Assembly (NCBI GenBank): GCA_022316685.1
Contig: JAKJHU010001511.1
Location: 1 to 64,000, forward strand
DNA from: Progne subis subis
Taxonomy: Eukaryota; Chordata; Aves; Passeriformes; Hirundinidae
Reading direction: 5' to 3'
DNA length: 64,000 nt
Of the stretch, positions 12,561 through 24,410 are shown piece after piece; positions within the stretch are counted from its first letter, which is position 1, and each line of letters starts with the position of its first letter. Both the position numbers and the translations under genes were made by a program. The notes beneath the pieces were generated by a model, which did not search any database, was not told the DNA's origin, and worked only from the letters and a program-made list of their open reading frames with translations.

Positions 12561-14959
12561 CCTCCAATCCATGCTGGACCTGCAGGTTTCAGCTCCTTGG
12601 CTCCAACTCCCACCTGCTTCCCTTGGAGAAGGAAGTGCCCAAGACACAGAGGGATATTCATTTATTGTCAGCAACAAACCCAAGGGGAGGCACAGCTCCA
12701 TCAAATGCAAAAGTCATTCTTCTCCCTGGCTCTGCCCTGCACCTGATCCCCACAGCCTGTCCTGTTTCCTTCATCCCTCCACTGCCAGGGACTTTCTGGG
12801 ACAAGGGAGCTCTGCTCTGGCTATGGAGGGAGGTGAAAGTGCAGCCACTGGAGTGGGAACCACAACTCCTCAGGTTTGTGTCCTTGGAGGGACCAGGAAC
12901 TGGTGAGACTAGGAGGCGCAGAAATGTTTCTCTTCATGGCAAACATAAAAAATGTGAACATGATAAAATTTAATAAACATCAAAACACGTCCCTCAGCTC
13001 CTTGTGACATCCCAGCAACAGCTGACATGTCCACAACCCACAAGTGAGTTCCATACAGGAAGAATTTTCAAGACACTAGAAGAGGTGATATATAAGATAC
13101 AAATACATTTAAGACACTGATTAAGGTGTTTTTAAAATTCTGAAAAATTGGACTCCTCTGGAAAGCTGAAAGCATGAAGCCGGTCAAGGGAGACACATTG
13201 AAATGACCAGAGAAGAGCTGCAGGAGGAAATCTGTGAGCAATAAGAAGGACATAGATCCAGCTTTTCTATATGAAGAAATGCCCTTACACATGGCCATTT
13301 AAACAGGAGAGCTGGAAACACCTGAAGGAAAAGGGTCATGAAATATCAGACTGAATGTTGGTGGCAAAGATAGAAGGGAAGATCAGTGTTTCTTCTCCTG
13401 CCCTCTGCAGAAGAACCCAGTAGATCCAGGAAATTCTTGTTCCTGGTGGGAAAATTTTGCCACTTCTTAAAAGTACTTAAATGACCAAGATAATAAAAAT
13501 ATGCTTGTATATTTTGAAATTTACAGGTATTTAAACCTGTGCCCCCTTCCAGGCAGACATCAGTTGTGTGCCCATGCACAGGCAGCGCCTCTTTTGCCCT
13601 GAGGTTCCGAGCTGGGATTGGCATCTCTCAAAGAGGAGCCGAAGAAGAGCAGAGCACCTTGCAAGCTGCAGGTCCCTGACAGCCCCGGAGGGCTCCTGTC
13701 CCATAAACATCTGCTCTGCTCCAGTCTGGAACAGGGACCAGCATTGTGCCGGGATCATCAGAGAACTGAGGTGTGTGCTGGAATTCAATCCCCTCCCCAT
13801 CCTGCAGCAGCCCTGCATTTCCCTCCTCCAGCCTTGGTCTCCAGCACAGCCATGGAGGCTCTTTGGGCTCTGCACTTTTCCTGCAGCCACCAAGGGCAGC
13901 TGAGCTCTGCCTTTGGCCCAGTCAGCCCTGCCCAGCCCAGGCAATGCCCAGCAATTCCTTGTGTGTGCCTGGCCTTGCTGTCAGCCCCGGCAGCGGCTGC
14001 GTGGCCCCTTTGTGCCGCGCTGGCCCAGCCATGGTGCCACAGCCCCTGTGCAGGCTCAGGGCAGGACAGGAGCATTGCGGGTGGGAACGGCCCCTGTGCC
14101 GTGGTGCCCACAGCAGCCTTGGGGCCGTGTGCCCCATGGCCTCCCTGCTGGGCAGCCTCTGCCAGCTCCTGCACAGCCCGTGGCGCCTGTGGGGCTGCAC
14201 AGACAGCCCTGCCCCGGGCTCTGCCGGGCTCTGGGCCAGCAGAGAGGCCGGGCAGGGCTGGCCATGGACGGGAACAGGCCCTGAGCCCCGCAGGAGGATG
14301 GAGCTGGGCCACAGCCAAACCTGCCCCGCAAACCTGGGCTGAGCAGCCAGGGCTGGCAATGGCTGGGGACAGAGGTTGGCGCTGGCAAATGTCCTGGGCC
14401 ATGTTCCTGCTCTGTCCATGCCACCAAGGGCACAGAGCAGCCTCCTCTCTGGGCCACTTGCCTGTTTTCAATGCCTTCCACAGGCACTGGCCCTGCCCCA
14501 CAAGGCCTGGGCTGAGTCCTGCCCCTGCACGCTCACACAGGCTGAGATGGACACTGATGGTTTCTGTGGCAGGCTCTCTCAGCCCAGCCCAGCTCCCTCC
14601 AAGCTCTGCCAGCTGCCCTGAGCTCTCGGCAGCACCAAGGGCCTCTCCCCAGCACAGCCCAGCCGGCTCTGGCCCCACAGCTCTGCTCAGGGCAGGCTGC
14701 TCTGGGCAGGGGCCCCACGGCCTCAGCCCCTCGGAAGGGCACAGCAGCAGCTGCAGCTCAGACAGGACTCAGCCCCAGCCATGGGGAAGGTGCTGGGCCA
14801 AGGGAAAAGGAGGCTCCCTGTGTGCCCTGCTCCCCTCTCCCTGAGGTGCTGGGCCAAGGGAAAAGGACGCTCCCTGTGTGCCCTGCTCCGCTCTCCCTGC
14901 GGTGCTGAGAGCTCTGCAGCCCCTGCTGCCATCCCATCTGCCCAGGCCAGCACAACAGC
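12561..14959. other. GC-rich stretch, no gene recognised
   Basis: 13,600-14,900 is GC-rich and open in many frames on both strands, including a 408-codon plus frame and a 297-codon minus frame over the same bases. No domain, signal peptide or splice structure supports either. A short internal duplication near 14,780-14,900 repeats a GCTGGGCCAAGGGAAAAGGA block. Confidence 0.5.
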
Positions 14960-15499
14960 CCTGGCCTTGGGGCCCTCAAGAGCTGTTCCTGCTCCAGGCC
15001 CAGGGCCCATCCCAAAGCTGGGGCAGCCAGAAAGCTGTGCTTATTTCTGTTCATTCCTGCTCTGATGAGGATGGATCCTCAGCCCCTTGGAGGTTGCTGA
15101 TGAATTTTACTGCTCCAGAGGCCTCTTCTTTCTTGAGCTCTTCAGTTCAGGAATTCAGTGACAAAGGCTAGTGAATATTTGTTCAAAACACCCTAATAAT
15201 AAAAGCCCCTGGGAATGATTTCAGTTTTCAATTCTTCTGTGGTTAATTAGACAGATTTCAGATTCGTATTCAAAGTGGATATACTATATAGAAAACAATG
15301 CAGAGAGAACTGTTTTGTCCTGTTTTCTTTTCCTCACTATTAATTGACATCAGCAATTTCTGATTCATATTGACCCCCATCACCTTCTAATGCAGTCTGA
15401 ACAGATATGAAATCAAGATCCTTCATGGCTGTCAATCAATCAGACTTTGTCCCCAACCCCTCCCCACCATTTCCTTCATCCAACCCCTGGCACTCCTAT

Positions 15500-16070
15500 G
15501 GATCAGGAGCAGTGTGGCCAGCAGGAGCAGGGCAGTGATTCTTCCCCTATTCTCTACTGGTTGGGCAGCACCTCGAGTGCTGTGTCCAGTTCAGGACCTC
15601 TCAATTTAGGATGAACATGGAGGGGCTGGAGCGTGTCCAGAGAAGGGCAACAAGGCTGGTGAGGGTTCTGGAGCACAAGTCCTGTGAGTAATGGCTGAGG
15701 GATGTTGTTCATCCTGGAAAAGAGGAGGCTCAGGTGAGTCCTCATCACTCTCAATAACTCCCTGACAGGAGGGTGCAGCCAGGTGGGGGTCAGGCTCTTT
15801 TCCCATGGAACAGTGACAGGACAAGAGGACACAGCTATTAGCTGAACCAAGGATTTTTTGGCCTGGATGTTAGGAAATATTCTTCCCCAAAAGGTTGATT
15901 GGCATTGAAATGGGCTGCCCAGGGAGGTGGGTGAGTCACCATCCCTAGAAGTGTTCAAGGAAAGACTGGACATGGCACTCAGTGCCATGGTCTGGGTGCC
16001 AAGGTGGTGTTGGGTCACAGGCTGGACTTGATGCTCTCCAAGGTCTTTTCCAGTGTGGTTGATTCTCTGA
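15500..16070 (+). mobile_element. CR1 LINE 3' fragment
   Basis: Typical CR1 3' landmarks are present: a GGTTGGGCAGCACCTCGAG-like region, GGAGGGGCTGGAGCGTGTCC, and a terminus with TTGATTCTCTGA. It is 5'-truncated with no intact reverse transcriptase frame. The inverted partner is 34,014-34,610. Confidence 0.8.
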
Positions 16071-16411
16071 CGATGGTGACACTGCAGTGTGCTGGTGAAG
16101 CAAGGAGCCATTGTGACACTGCAGGACCTGGTGGCACTAAGAGGACCAGAGTGACACTGTGTACGACATGGCACCATAGAGCCAAGGGGCCACTGTGACA
16201 CTGTGGGGCTAAATGCAAGCAAGAAGTCCATGGTGACAGTCTGGAGCCTGATGGAACCACAGAGGCCTCTGTGACACTGCAGGGCCCAAGGATCCAAGGG
16301 ACTTTGTGACACCAAGGGATCCCATGGAACCAAAGGAATATTGTGACACTGGGAAGCTTCATGCAATCATGCAAACCATTATGACACTGTAGGGCCTGTG
16401 GTGACACCAAG
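16070..16411. repeat. Minisatellite with GTGTCAC core (short copy)
   Basis: Imperfect units of about 35-45 bp each carry a TTGTGACACTG-type core. Orientation is opposite to the related, longer array at 33,113-34,013. It lies between two CR1 fragments in both places. Confidence 0.8.
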
Positions 16412-17005
16412 TTGGCTGGGGGTGTTGATCTGCTGGAGGGTAGGAGGGCTGTGCACAGGACTCTGGACAGGCTGGATCCAGGGACCAAATCCAGCAATGT
16501 GAGGTTTAACTAGTCCAAGTGCCAGGTCCTGCACTTGGGACACAACAACCTCTGCAGCGCCACAGGCTGGGGACAGAGTGGCTGGACAGCAGGCAGGCAG
16601 AAAGGGAGCTGTGGGGACTGATGGACAGCAGGCTGGACAGGAGTCAGCAGTGTGCCCACATGGCCAACGGCACCTGGCCTGGATCAGGAACAGGGTGGAC
16701 ATAGGAACAGGGCAGTGATTCTTCCCCTGTGACCAGCACTGGTTGGGCAGCACCTCGAGCGCTGTGTCCATTTCTGGGCCACCAATTAAGAAAGGATATG
16801 GAGGGGCTGGAGCGTGTCCAGAAAAGGGCAACAAGGCTGGTGAGGGGTCTGGAGCACAAGTCCTGTGAGGAATGGTTGAGGGAACTGGGGTTGTTTATCC
16901 TGGAGAAGAGGAGGCTCAGGGAAGACAAGGCAGTGACAGGGCAAAGGTTGGACTTGATGATATCCAAGGTCTTCTCCAACCTGGCTGATTCTGTGATTCT
17001 CTGAA
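16412..17005 (+). mobile_element. CR1 LINE 3' fragment
   Basis: Second CR1 3' end, terminating TGATTCTGTGATTCTCTGA. Truncated and non-coding. Inverted partner 32,504-33,112. Confidence 0.8.
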
Positions 17006-17092
17006 ACCACCTTTGCAGCACTTGCTGGATGAGCCCTGGGCCTCCTCTCTAAAGGTCCAGCAGCCCAGATCCAGCAGCTTCTCCTCACAGCC

Positions 17093-17400
17093 TGTCATGG
17101 TTTAAGGCAAATTTGGGAGAAAACCCCTGAATGAGGTCCCTCTGGGTAGCAAACCCAAACAGCCCCTCCTTCCCATCAGTCCAGTAAAGAACTTCCTGAG
17201 AGAAAGTGGAAAATCTATTTTACTTAACAAAGTGCATACAAGCATAAAGAATGAATAATATGAAACAATAAAACCTCTCATTCTAGAGTAAGATGGCAAA
17301 TTGAGAAAGTTCCAAAGCTCCAGGGAATGGAACAACAGGGGCATCTCTGCAGAAAACTAGGCTGGGAGATCCTGTAGTTCCTTTAAAGCCACCAAGAGCT
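17093..17400 (+). mobile_element. LTR fragment (family 2)
   Basis: Begins TGTCATGGTTTAAGGC at the edge of the inverted duplication. The first 90 bases resemble the solo LTR at 25,389-25,688 (GGAAAACCCC, GGGAAGCAAACCCAA). The 3' limit is unclear; a poly(A) run lies further on at about 17,509-17,529. Confidence 0.5.
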
Positions 17401-17596
17401 CAGCCCCTCACTGACACAGTCTGTGGCCACAGGGGAGGTGCAGAGAAACAAAAAGAGAAATGGCACAATGACATTTATTTGTGGAAAAGATTAATATGCA
17501 ACAAAGGAAAAAAAAAAAAAAAAAAAAAAGATAAACCAAGAAGTAATATCAAAATTTACTTTTATTACAAGTGATTTGCAGAAATGGGCGAGAAGT

Positions 17597-18532
17597 TTAA
17601 TGTTTCCAAAACCATCCAGTCATCAGTCTCCACACTGCAGCCTTGAGCTCCTGGTTCCTCAGGCTGTAGATGAGGGGGTTCAGGACTGGAGGCACCACCG
17701 AGTACAGAACTGACAGGGCCAGATCCAGGGATGGGGAGGAGATGGAGGGGGGCTTCAGGTGAGCAAATGTGCCAGTGGTGATGAACAGAGAGAGCACAGC
17801 CAGGTGAGGGAGGCAGGTGGAAAAGGCTTTGTGCTGTCCCTGCTCAGAGGGGATCCTCAGCACAGCCCTGAAGACCTGCACATAGGAGAAAACAATGAAC
17901 ACAAAACAACCAAATACCAAACAGACACTAACTGCAATGAGCCCAAGTTCCCTGAGGTTTGACTGTGAGCAGGAGAGCTTGAGGATGTGTGGTACTTCAC
18001 AGAAGAACTGGCGCAGGCCATTGCCATGGCACAGGGGCAGGGAAAATGTATTGGCCATGTGCATGAGAGCATTGAGAAAGGCACTGGCCCAGGCAGCTGC
18101 TGCCATGTGGGCACAAGCTCTGCTGCCCAGGAGGGTCCCATAGTGCAGGGGTTTGCAGATGGACACATAGCGGTCATAGCTCATGACGGTCAGGAGGGAA
18201 AACTCTGCGGAAATGAAGAACATATAGGAAAAGAGCTGTGCAGCACATCCTGTGTAGGAGATGTTCCTGGTGTCCCAGAGGGAATTGTGCATGGCTTTGG
18301 GGACAGTGGTGAGGATGGAGCCCAGGTCGGTGAGGGCCAGGTTGAGCAGGAAGAAGAACATGGGCGTGTGCAGGAGGTGGCCGCAGGCTACGGCGCTGAT
18401 GATGAGGCCATTGGCCAGGAGGGCAGCCAGGGAGATGCCCAGGAAGAGGCAGAAGTGCAGGAGCTGCAGCTGCCGCGTGTCTGCCAATGGCAGCAGGAGG
18501 AAGTGGCTGATGGAGCTGCTGCTGTTGGACAT
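17597..18532 (-). CDS. OR14-like: Olfactory receptor, family 14-like (intact)
   Basis: A single-exon, 311-residue seven-transmembrane odorant receptor of the usual OR length. Landmarks in order: N-glycosylation site at N3 (NSSSS), TM1 with LLANGLI, PMFFFLLNLALTD in TM2, a conserved Cys at the start of TM3, MSYDRYVSICKPLHY at the TM3 end (the MAYDRYVAIC signature), KAFSTCLPHL before TM6, and PPVLNPLIYSLRN in TM7. Start and stop are clear, with no frame break. The sequence is of the kind expanded hugely in birds (the gamma-c group), which makes the individual ligand unpredictable. It would couple to the olfactory G protein in sensory-neuron cilia. Flanks are repeats; the upstream non-coding exon is not identified. 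It is the only clearly intact host coding sequence in the window. Confidence 0.95.
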   Translation of the reverse strand: MSNSSSSISHFLLLPLADTRQLQLLHFCLFLGISLAALLANGLIISAVACGHLLHTPMFFFLLNLALTDLGSILTTVPKAMHNSLWDTRNISYTGCAAQLFSYMFFISAEFSLLTVMSYDRYVSICKPLHYGTLLGSRACAHMAAAAWASAFLNALMHMANTFSLPLCHGNGLRQFFCEVPHILKLSCSQSNLRELGLIAVSVCLVFGCFVFIVFSYVQVFRAVLRIPSEQGQHKAFSTCLPHLAVLSLFITTGTFAHLKPPSISSPSLDLALSVLYSVVPPVLNPLIYSLRNQELKAAVWRLMTGWFWKH

Positions 18533-20089
18533 TTGCTGTGGCTGGACATGGGGACCTGTTCATGGATAAAGGACAGTGACAAGTCAGCAGAGGCTGCTTT
18601 GAGCCAAACCTGGGCCATTCCCTGCAGTCTGTCCTGCTGTGACCCACCCACCCTTGTTCCTGCTCTGGGAAAACCTTCACCCAGGTCCCTGCCTGAGCTC
18701 CAGTTGTGCTGTCTGTGTGTGGCAGGAGCAGCCAGGCCTGTGTGTGGGGGCTCTCCAGGAGCCATCCCTGCCCTGCTGTCCTGGGTTTGTGGCCATGTGG
18801 CAGAGGGACAAGGCTGGATCTTCAGGATTTGTCAGTGGAATCACTCCTAATGCAGGCAGGCTCCGTAGCATCTACACTTCAACTTCTAAAGGGCATGGAG
18901 AGCAGGAAGGAATTTTAGCCATTCTTTTCCTGCACATGCATCATTCCTGTTTCTCTGGTGTCAGAAATCCCCAGTATTTCTGCTGCACTGAGATTTTACC
19001 ACTGAGAGATGTGAGAGGCAAAGGATTCCCTGTGGCTTAGGGAAGGTGAGGGGCTGGATGGGCTTGTTCCCAACTGCCCTGGGTTTGCACCTTTGGCTGC
19101 AATCAGAGCACAATCACACTCCCATGTCACCCTGGGATAAACCAGACCCTGCCCAGAGCAGAGGGATCCCTGAATGTCTCAGCCTCTCCAAAGGTCTCTG
19201 GCCAAGGGCTCAGCACCCCCTTCTGCCGAGGACACTCACGGCTCCCTTGGCAAACCCAACAGCATTTCCTCAGCTCTGGCATCTCTGCACTTCCCTGTGG
19301 CACATTCAGGGAACTCCCAGAGGCTGTGGCACAGATTTGCAGCCAGGAGGGCAGCTCAGAGCTTGGAAGGACACAGCAAGGAGATCCCCGGGTGTGCCCA
19401 TGATGGGATCTCAGGGAGGGGGCTCAGCTCATTCCCCTTTCCCATGGATGCTTTGCCCACAGCCCCACAGGTGACAGGCAAGCTTGGACACCCCATTCCC
19501 ATGGACACAGCTGCCTGGCAGTAATCCCAAGGGCAGTGCCTGACTCAGCTGCTGGAAATGCCAGAGCCTCCCTGAGAGCTCCAGATGACAGTGACAATAT
19601 CAGGGGAGGGCAGAAAGAAGAGAAGATGTTGTGGTGCTGTGCCTGGAAGGGCAGGGCACAGACAGCCGGGCACACAGGACAGTGTTCCCGTAGCCAGCTG
19701 TGCACGGCACCTCCCACACACCAACAGTGCCCTCCTGCCCCCAGCACTGCTCTGTTCAGCCCCCTCTCCTTCCCTGAGCATCTCCCTGTGCCTGGACATT
19801 TCCCTGCTGAGAGGAGCCTTGTCCCTGCCAGCGCTCACAGAGCCCATCCCACCCTCTGTGCCCTGGGCCCGGCCCTACAGAAACCTGCCTGTCTGCAGCG
19901 CCCTGCCTGGGGCAGGCTCTGTCTGCAGGGGGCAAGGGCAGCTCAGGAGAGCCCTGCTGGGCCCTGCAAAGGTGATGCTGGAGCTGTCCAGGGCTGGGGA
20001 GTGGCTGAAGGCCCTTTAGGAGCCTCCCAGCAGAGAGACTGACCACCCAAAGTTACAGTTCTGGAGTCTCTGTAAATGTTGAAACACTA
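18533..20089. other. OR 5' flank, no gene recognised
   Basis: Moderately GC-rich sequence upstream of the OR gene. Several overlapping open frames lie on both strands near 19,420-20,046, with no recognisable domain. An upstream untranslated OR exon could lie here but cannot be placed by eye. Confidence 0.45.
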
Positions 20090-20145
20090 CTTTGATGATC
20101 CCGTGTGTCCCTTTCAACTCTGAATGTTCTGTGATTCTGTGATTT
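20090..20145 (+). mobile_element. CR1 LINE terminal fragment
   Basis: Short diverged CR1 3' end finishing TTCTGTGATTCTGTGATTT. Confidence 0.6.
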
Positions 20146-20446
20146 CAATTCCTATTTTGCTTCTCTCATCCTCCTGTTGCCTGTAATCAAAAGAGAAAAA
20201 AACCGCCTTGTAGCATCATTAGAACAGAAAAGTAAAAACCAGACCTCAGTTGAAGCTTCCAGGTGTCCCAGTGGGGATGGGGCACTCCCAGGATCTGATT
20301 TTAAAATGTATTAATGTTTATTAATTAGGATATTTACCAGGGACATCCAATAGGAGATTCAGTTGCCCCAGTTACACGCCCCTGGGTAAACCCGTTGGAG
20401 GAGGACCATTTCTTCCAAAGAAACCTTCAAAGGTCTTCTTTGCCTC

Positions 20447-20448
<2 letters not shown>

Positions 20449-20507
<59 letters not shown>
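20449..20507. repeat. Poly(T) tract, 59 nt
   Basis: Uninterrupted run of T, the longest homopolymer in the window. No retroposed gene is recognisable on either side. Confidence 0.97.
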
Positions 20508-20511
<4 letters not shown>

Positions 20512-21780
20512 GACTGCTCACACTCTGGTTAAAAAACAAAATGTTCTTCTTGCAAGTTTTCCTCCTGATAGTAAAACTATACAGTATATCTGGAATGTAT
20601 TTAGAAGGTCTGCTTATTGTTCTAAAATCTAAGAGAAAGAGAGTAATGCACTAGAGTTAATCAAGGATAACACTGATATAAATATCAGTAATAGCAGTTG
20701 AATAGAGTTAATTAAGGATTATAGATATATAACAATATAATAGTAGTTAACAGAGCTATGCATATATGAAAAATGTATAAAAAGAAAAATTCCTTTTATC
20801 ACCACTTGAGCCTCCCCACCCTGCTCCAAGCAGGAAATTGAAAACACCCTCAGGAAAGCTCGTGATCTTTACAGCAATCCCAGGCTTACCTACTTTTGGG
20901 AAGTGTCCTCCGGAGCTGTGCCCAGGCTGGTCTGGAGCTGGGAGCAGCCCTGCCCCACACAGCACCTCTCAGCAGCAGCACCTGCCCTGCTCAGGGCGGC
21001 TCCTTCCCCCCACAGCTTCTCCCCAGCGCTGTGAGCAGCTCCCAGGGCTGGCTGAGAGCTGTCCCTGGCAGGCAGCAGAGTCCCTGGCCCAGCACAGCGC
21101 CCTGGGCTGCAGGACCCTGCTCTGCAGGACAGCCCTGGGCACCCCTGGCTGCAGGGAGTGCCCCAGCCCTGCTGGGCTGGGAGAAGAGTTGCTCATCAAG
21201 AGAGATGTGTTTTTGAAGCTTTTCTTGGCTTCCAGGAGCTGCTTCTCTGCCAGGAGCCCGGCCCAGCTCAGCAGCACAGACACAGCACAAGGACTTTAAT
21301 GAACCTCTCGGGCTTTGTGCTGGAGCCCTGAACATCAGTCCCTGAGAGGGAGCTGAAGAAACCTCTCAGGAACTCCAAGTCCGAATCCAACTCCAAAGTT
21401 TCTTGAAGCTTTAATGGGTCCCACTGAGGGACAGGACAGAGAAAGTGTCCCCAGGCCCCAGGCAGAGCAGAGAACTGGAGGCAGTGATGACAGGTGGGGA
21501 CAAAGAGAAGCCAAGTCTTGGTGTCCTGGGGCACAGCAGCCTCTGTGCCACCAAGGGCTGTGAAGAGACACCTTGTCCTGAGGCCCTGGGGCCTCCTGGC
21601 ACAGCCCCAGCAAGGCTGGGCACTGTCAGCCCCTTGTGCTGCCCTCAGCATCCCCCTCACATCCCAGTGGCCTCAAGGATGTGCTGGAAGGAGTCCCTGG
21701 GGAGCCTTGGTCAGCAATGGCCCTGGGGGGCTCCTGAATGCTCCCAGGGACTGCAGGTTTTTCAAAGGACTTAGGGTTTT
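20508..21780. other. No gene recognised
   Basis: AT-rich to about 20,800, then GC-rich with overlapping open frames on both strands (20,838-21,802). No domain or convincing exon structure was seen. Confidence 0.45.
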
Positions 21781-21784
21781 GCTT

Positions 21785-22430
21785 TTGCCTTGGGGTCTCT
21801 GAGAGGTTTGTGCAATCATGGCCTCCAATTATCTGCTCTAATTAGTCCCTTGAGAGGCTCTGTAAGTAACAACACTCTGTGGGGCTCATTAATACTTCAA
21901 GGAACTTCAGGTTTTTAAAGGTACTTGGTGTTGCCCTTTTAGAACTGACTACGAGAATGATTGTGCAGTCATGTCCCGAATCATCTACTTTAATAAATCC
22001 CTTGGGATTCTCTTTCAGTAAAAACCGTGGGGCTTATTAATTCTTTAGGGTAGTCAAGGTATTGAAGAACTTTTTTTTTGGCACAAAACTGTGTCAAAAA
22101 AGAGTCTGAGAGGTTTGTGCAATCATGGCCCCAATTATCTGCTTTAATTAGTCCCTTGAGATTCTTAGCCAGTAACAACACTCAGTGGGGCTCATTAATG
22201 CTTCAAGGTACTCAGGATTAATTTAAGTACTTCTTTTTGCTACTGAGTCTCTGAGAGGTTTTTTGTGCAATCCTGGCTCTCCAGTTATCTCCTTCATGGA
22301 CTCCAGGAGGAGCCTGTGTTGGGGATGGACCTCAGTGGGACCCATTGATGCATCGAGACACTTTGGGTTTTTCTTCTGAGTTTGACTCCTGGAAAGGTTT
22401 GTGCAATCTCCTCTCAGGCCCGGAGGTACC
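21785..22430. repeat. Tandem repeat, about 140-165 bp units
   Basis: Four to five diverged copies carry the phrases GAGAGGTTTGTGCAATC, CCAATTATCTGCT, TTAATTAGTCCCTTGAG and GGGGCTCATTAATGCTTCAAGG. Copies start near 21,798, 21,960, 22,107, 22,252 and 22,393. Period varies because of internal indels. Confidence 0.75.
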
Positions 22431-24410
22431 AGGGTTCAACACCAAATCCACCACAGGGCTCATTAGCATCAAGCAAGTCCTGACAAACAATGGTTCTGCC
22501 TTGATTTCCCTCTGGCTTCATTAGGAAGGTTTCCTGCTGCAGTTATGCAGAAATATTTCAAAGAGCTTCTTAGAAATATGTATTCCTATTTTCAAGGATG
22601 TATTTCATTACTGTTCTCATTACACAAGAGGTGACTGCAGCATTTTCTGGTTGATACTGATCCGGGGTCTCCCAAGGAGGTCTGGCCTGCTCAGAGAAAC
22701 TGTGCTTTGGGATCTGACCCAGTGTGGACAACCTTGCTCCACATTCCCCAACCCCATCCTCTCCCTCACCTGGGACCTGCTTTCCTAGGAGACCTGGTTG
22801 TACATTAAGCAAAGAGGGATTTTCTTCTTTTATTTTTGAAGCAATCTAAAACTCCTGAGCTTCCCCAGTGAAAACAGAAACCCTCCTCAAGTGTGTACCA
22901 AGCCCAAGGTGCCACCAAGAGCACTGCAGCCCTGCCCTGGGCCAGGAGTGAGGGTGGATCATCATCCCAACCTGCCCTGGGCCATTGCAAGGGGCTGTGG
23001 CCACGGACACTGCACTGACCCCACTGCTGGCTTTGGATCCCTCATCCCTTCAAGTTTCCTTGGAAAGCACTCCAAGGACCCATTTCTGCAGCCAGGTTCC
23101 GTGGCCAGGGGGGATGTGGGGGGCTGCAGGAGGTCAATGCCCCATCTCTGGAAACATTCAAGTCCAGCTGGGACAGGGCTCTGAACAACCTGATGTGGTG
23201 AAAGATGTCCCTGCTCATCCCAGGCCTGGACAAGAGGCCTGGGTGAGGCCTGAACAGCAGGCCCTGAGCCAAAGGAGACCTCTGCATCAACCTTCCCACC
23301 AAAGGTTATCTTTGTATCTGCTCATTACTGAAATATGCATGGTCATTAGCAGTGTGATAGATGTATCCACTCATTAGTGAAACATGTATTGACCTTGCTG
23401 TGTTTAGAAGCCAGACAAGGCCATGAAATCTGACATCTGGCCTTGTTTGGGGCTGGATGGTCAAAGTCACCTCCCTTGGCTCCTCCTTGGGCCCTGGCCA
23501 GGCTTTGGGAGGGACCCGAGAGGAGGATGAAACCAGCTGTTCCTGCCCTAGAAGTGCTGTCAGTTGGTTTATTCAGCACTATCAGAGCTGGGCCCTCTCC
23601 CAGCCAGGTTGGAGCCTCACCTGTGGCTGGAGGCACCTGCAGCAATTCCCAGTGTCCGGGAGTGGCTCTGCAGTCCTTGGCTGGGACAGCTTCCCCCAGC
23701 TGATGTGTGGGTGTGGGTGATGGGAAAGTCTGAGGGGACCTGGTGATGGAACTTTCTCAATCCCTGCAGGCAATCTTTGGTAGTGATGGTTGGGTGCATT
23801 GCTGAGCTGCTCCTTTTGTGCTCCTTTGCTGCTTTGAACTGCAGTAAATGACACTGATTCCTTCAGGTGGTGTTTGTGTCTTTGGTGCTGATCCTGCCCA
23901 CTGGTAAATTAAAACTGGTGAATTCTGGCCAGATCACACCAAAATGTCACTTTTTAAATGTAAATGTGAGGAATCAGTCCCATCTGAAATTCCTGGATGG
24001 GAAGCTCTTCCCCAGATCTTGCTGGCTCTGGAGTGGGCTGAGGTCAGAGCACCATGAGAGCAGTGGAGCAGTTGATTAAAAGAGGCTGAACTGCTGAATG
24101 TGTTTAAATGCATCCAAATATTGTATATGGAAAAAGGCAAAGAACTTGTTGGTTTGGGAAGATGAGGATGGATTTTGTTAACAGCACATTGGAAACAGCA
24201 CCACAGAAGGAAGAATTGGTTTTGGAATGCTCCCACATGGAGTGAGAGAAGGAAGGTTTAAATCTTCAGCTCAGGTTTCTTTGTGCAAGTGAAATATCAT
24301 ATTATAGTTATTATTAGTAGTAGCTATAGCAAAATATACTGTGATTTTTTTTCAATTTAGTTAAAAATCAATAATGTGAAAGAATGCTGATTTTTTTTAG
24401 CTTTGGCTTC
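22431..24410. other. Unannotated stretch with a CR1 scrap
   Basis: About 23,120-23,240 resembles a CR1 3' region (CCCCATCTCTGGAAACATTC, GGACAGGGCTCTGAACAACC). It recurs at 26,198-26,345. Nothing else is recognised. Confidence 0.5.

Larger units (their letters stand above)
14960..17092. repeat. Inverted segmental duplication, copy 1
   Basis: The reverse complement matches about 32,430-35,058 plus 41,900-41,965, which are contiguous once the provirus at 35,059-41,899 is ignored. The order is shared: flank, CR1, minisatellite, CR1, flank. This copy lacks the provirus and carries a shorter minisatellite (about 340 versus 900 bp). Confidence 0.88.

Noticed and set aside
13618..14844. 408-codon open frame on the plus strand
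   Set aside because: A 297-codon frame lies over the same bases on the minus strand, the composition is GC-rich, and no domain or conserved motif is seen in either.
17509..17529. Poly(A) run as a sign of a processed pseudogene
   Set aside because: No coding similarity or target duplication was found next to it.
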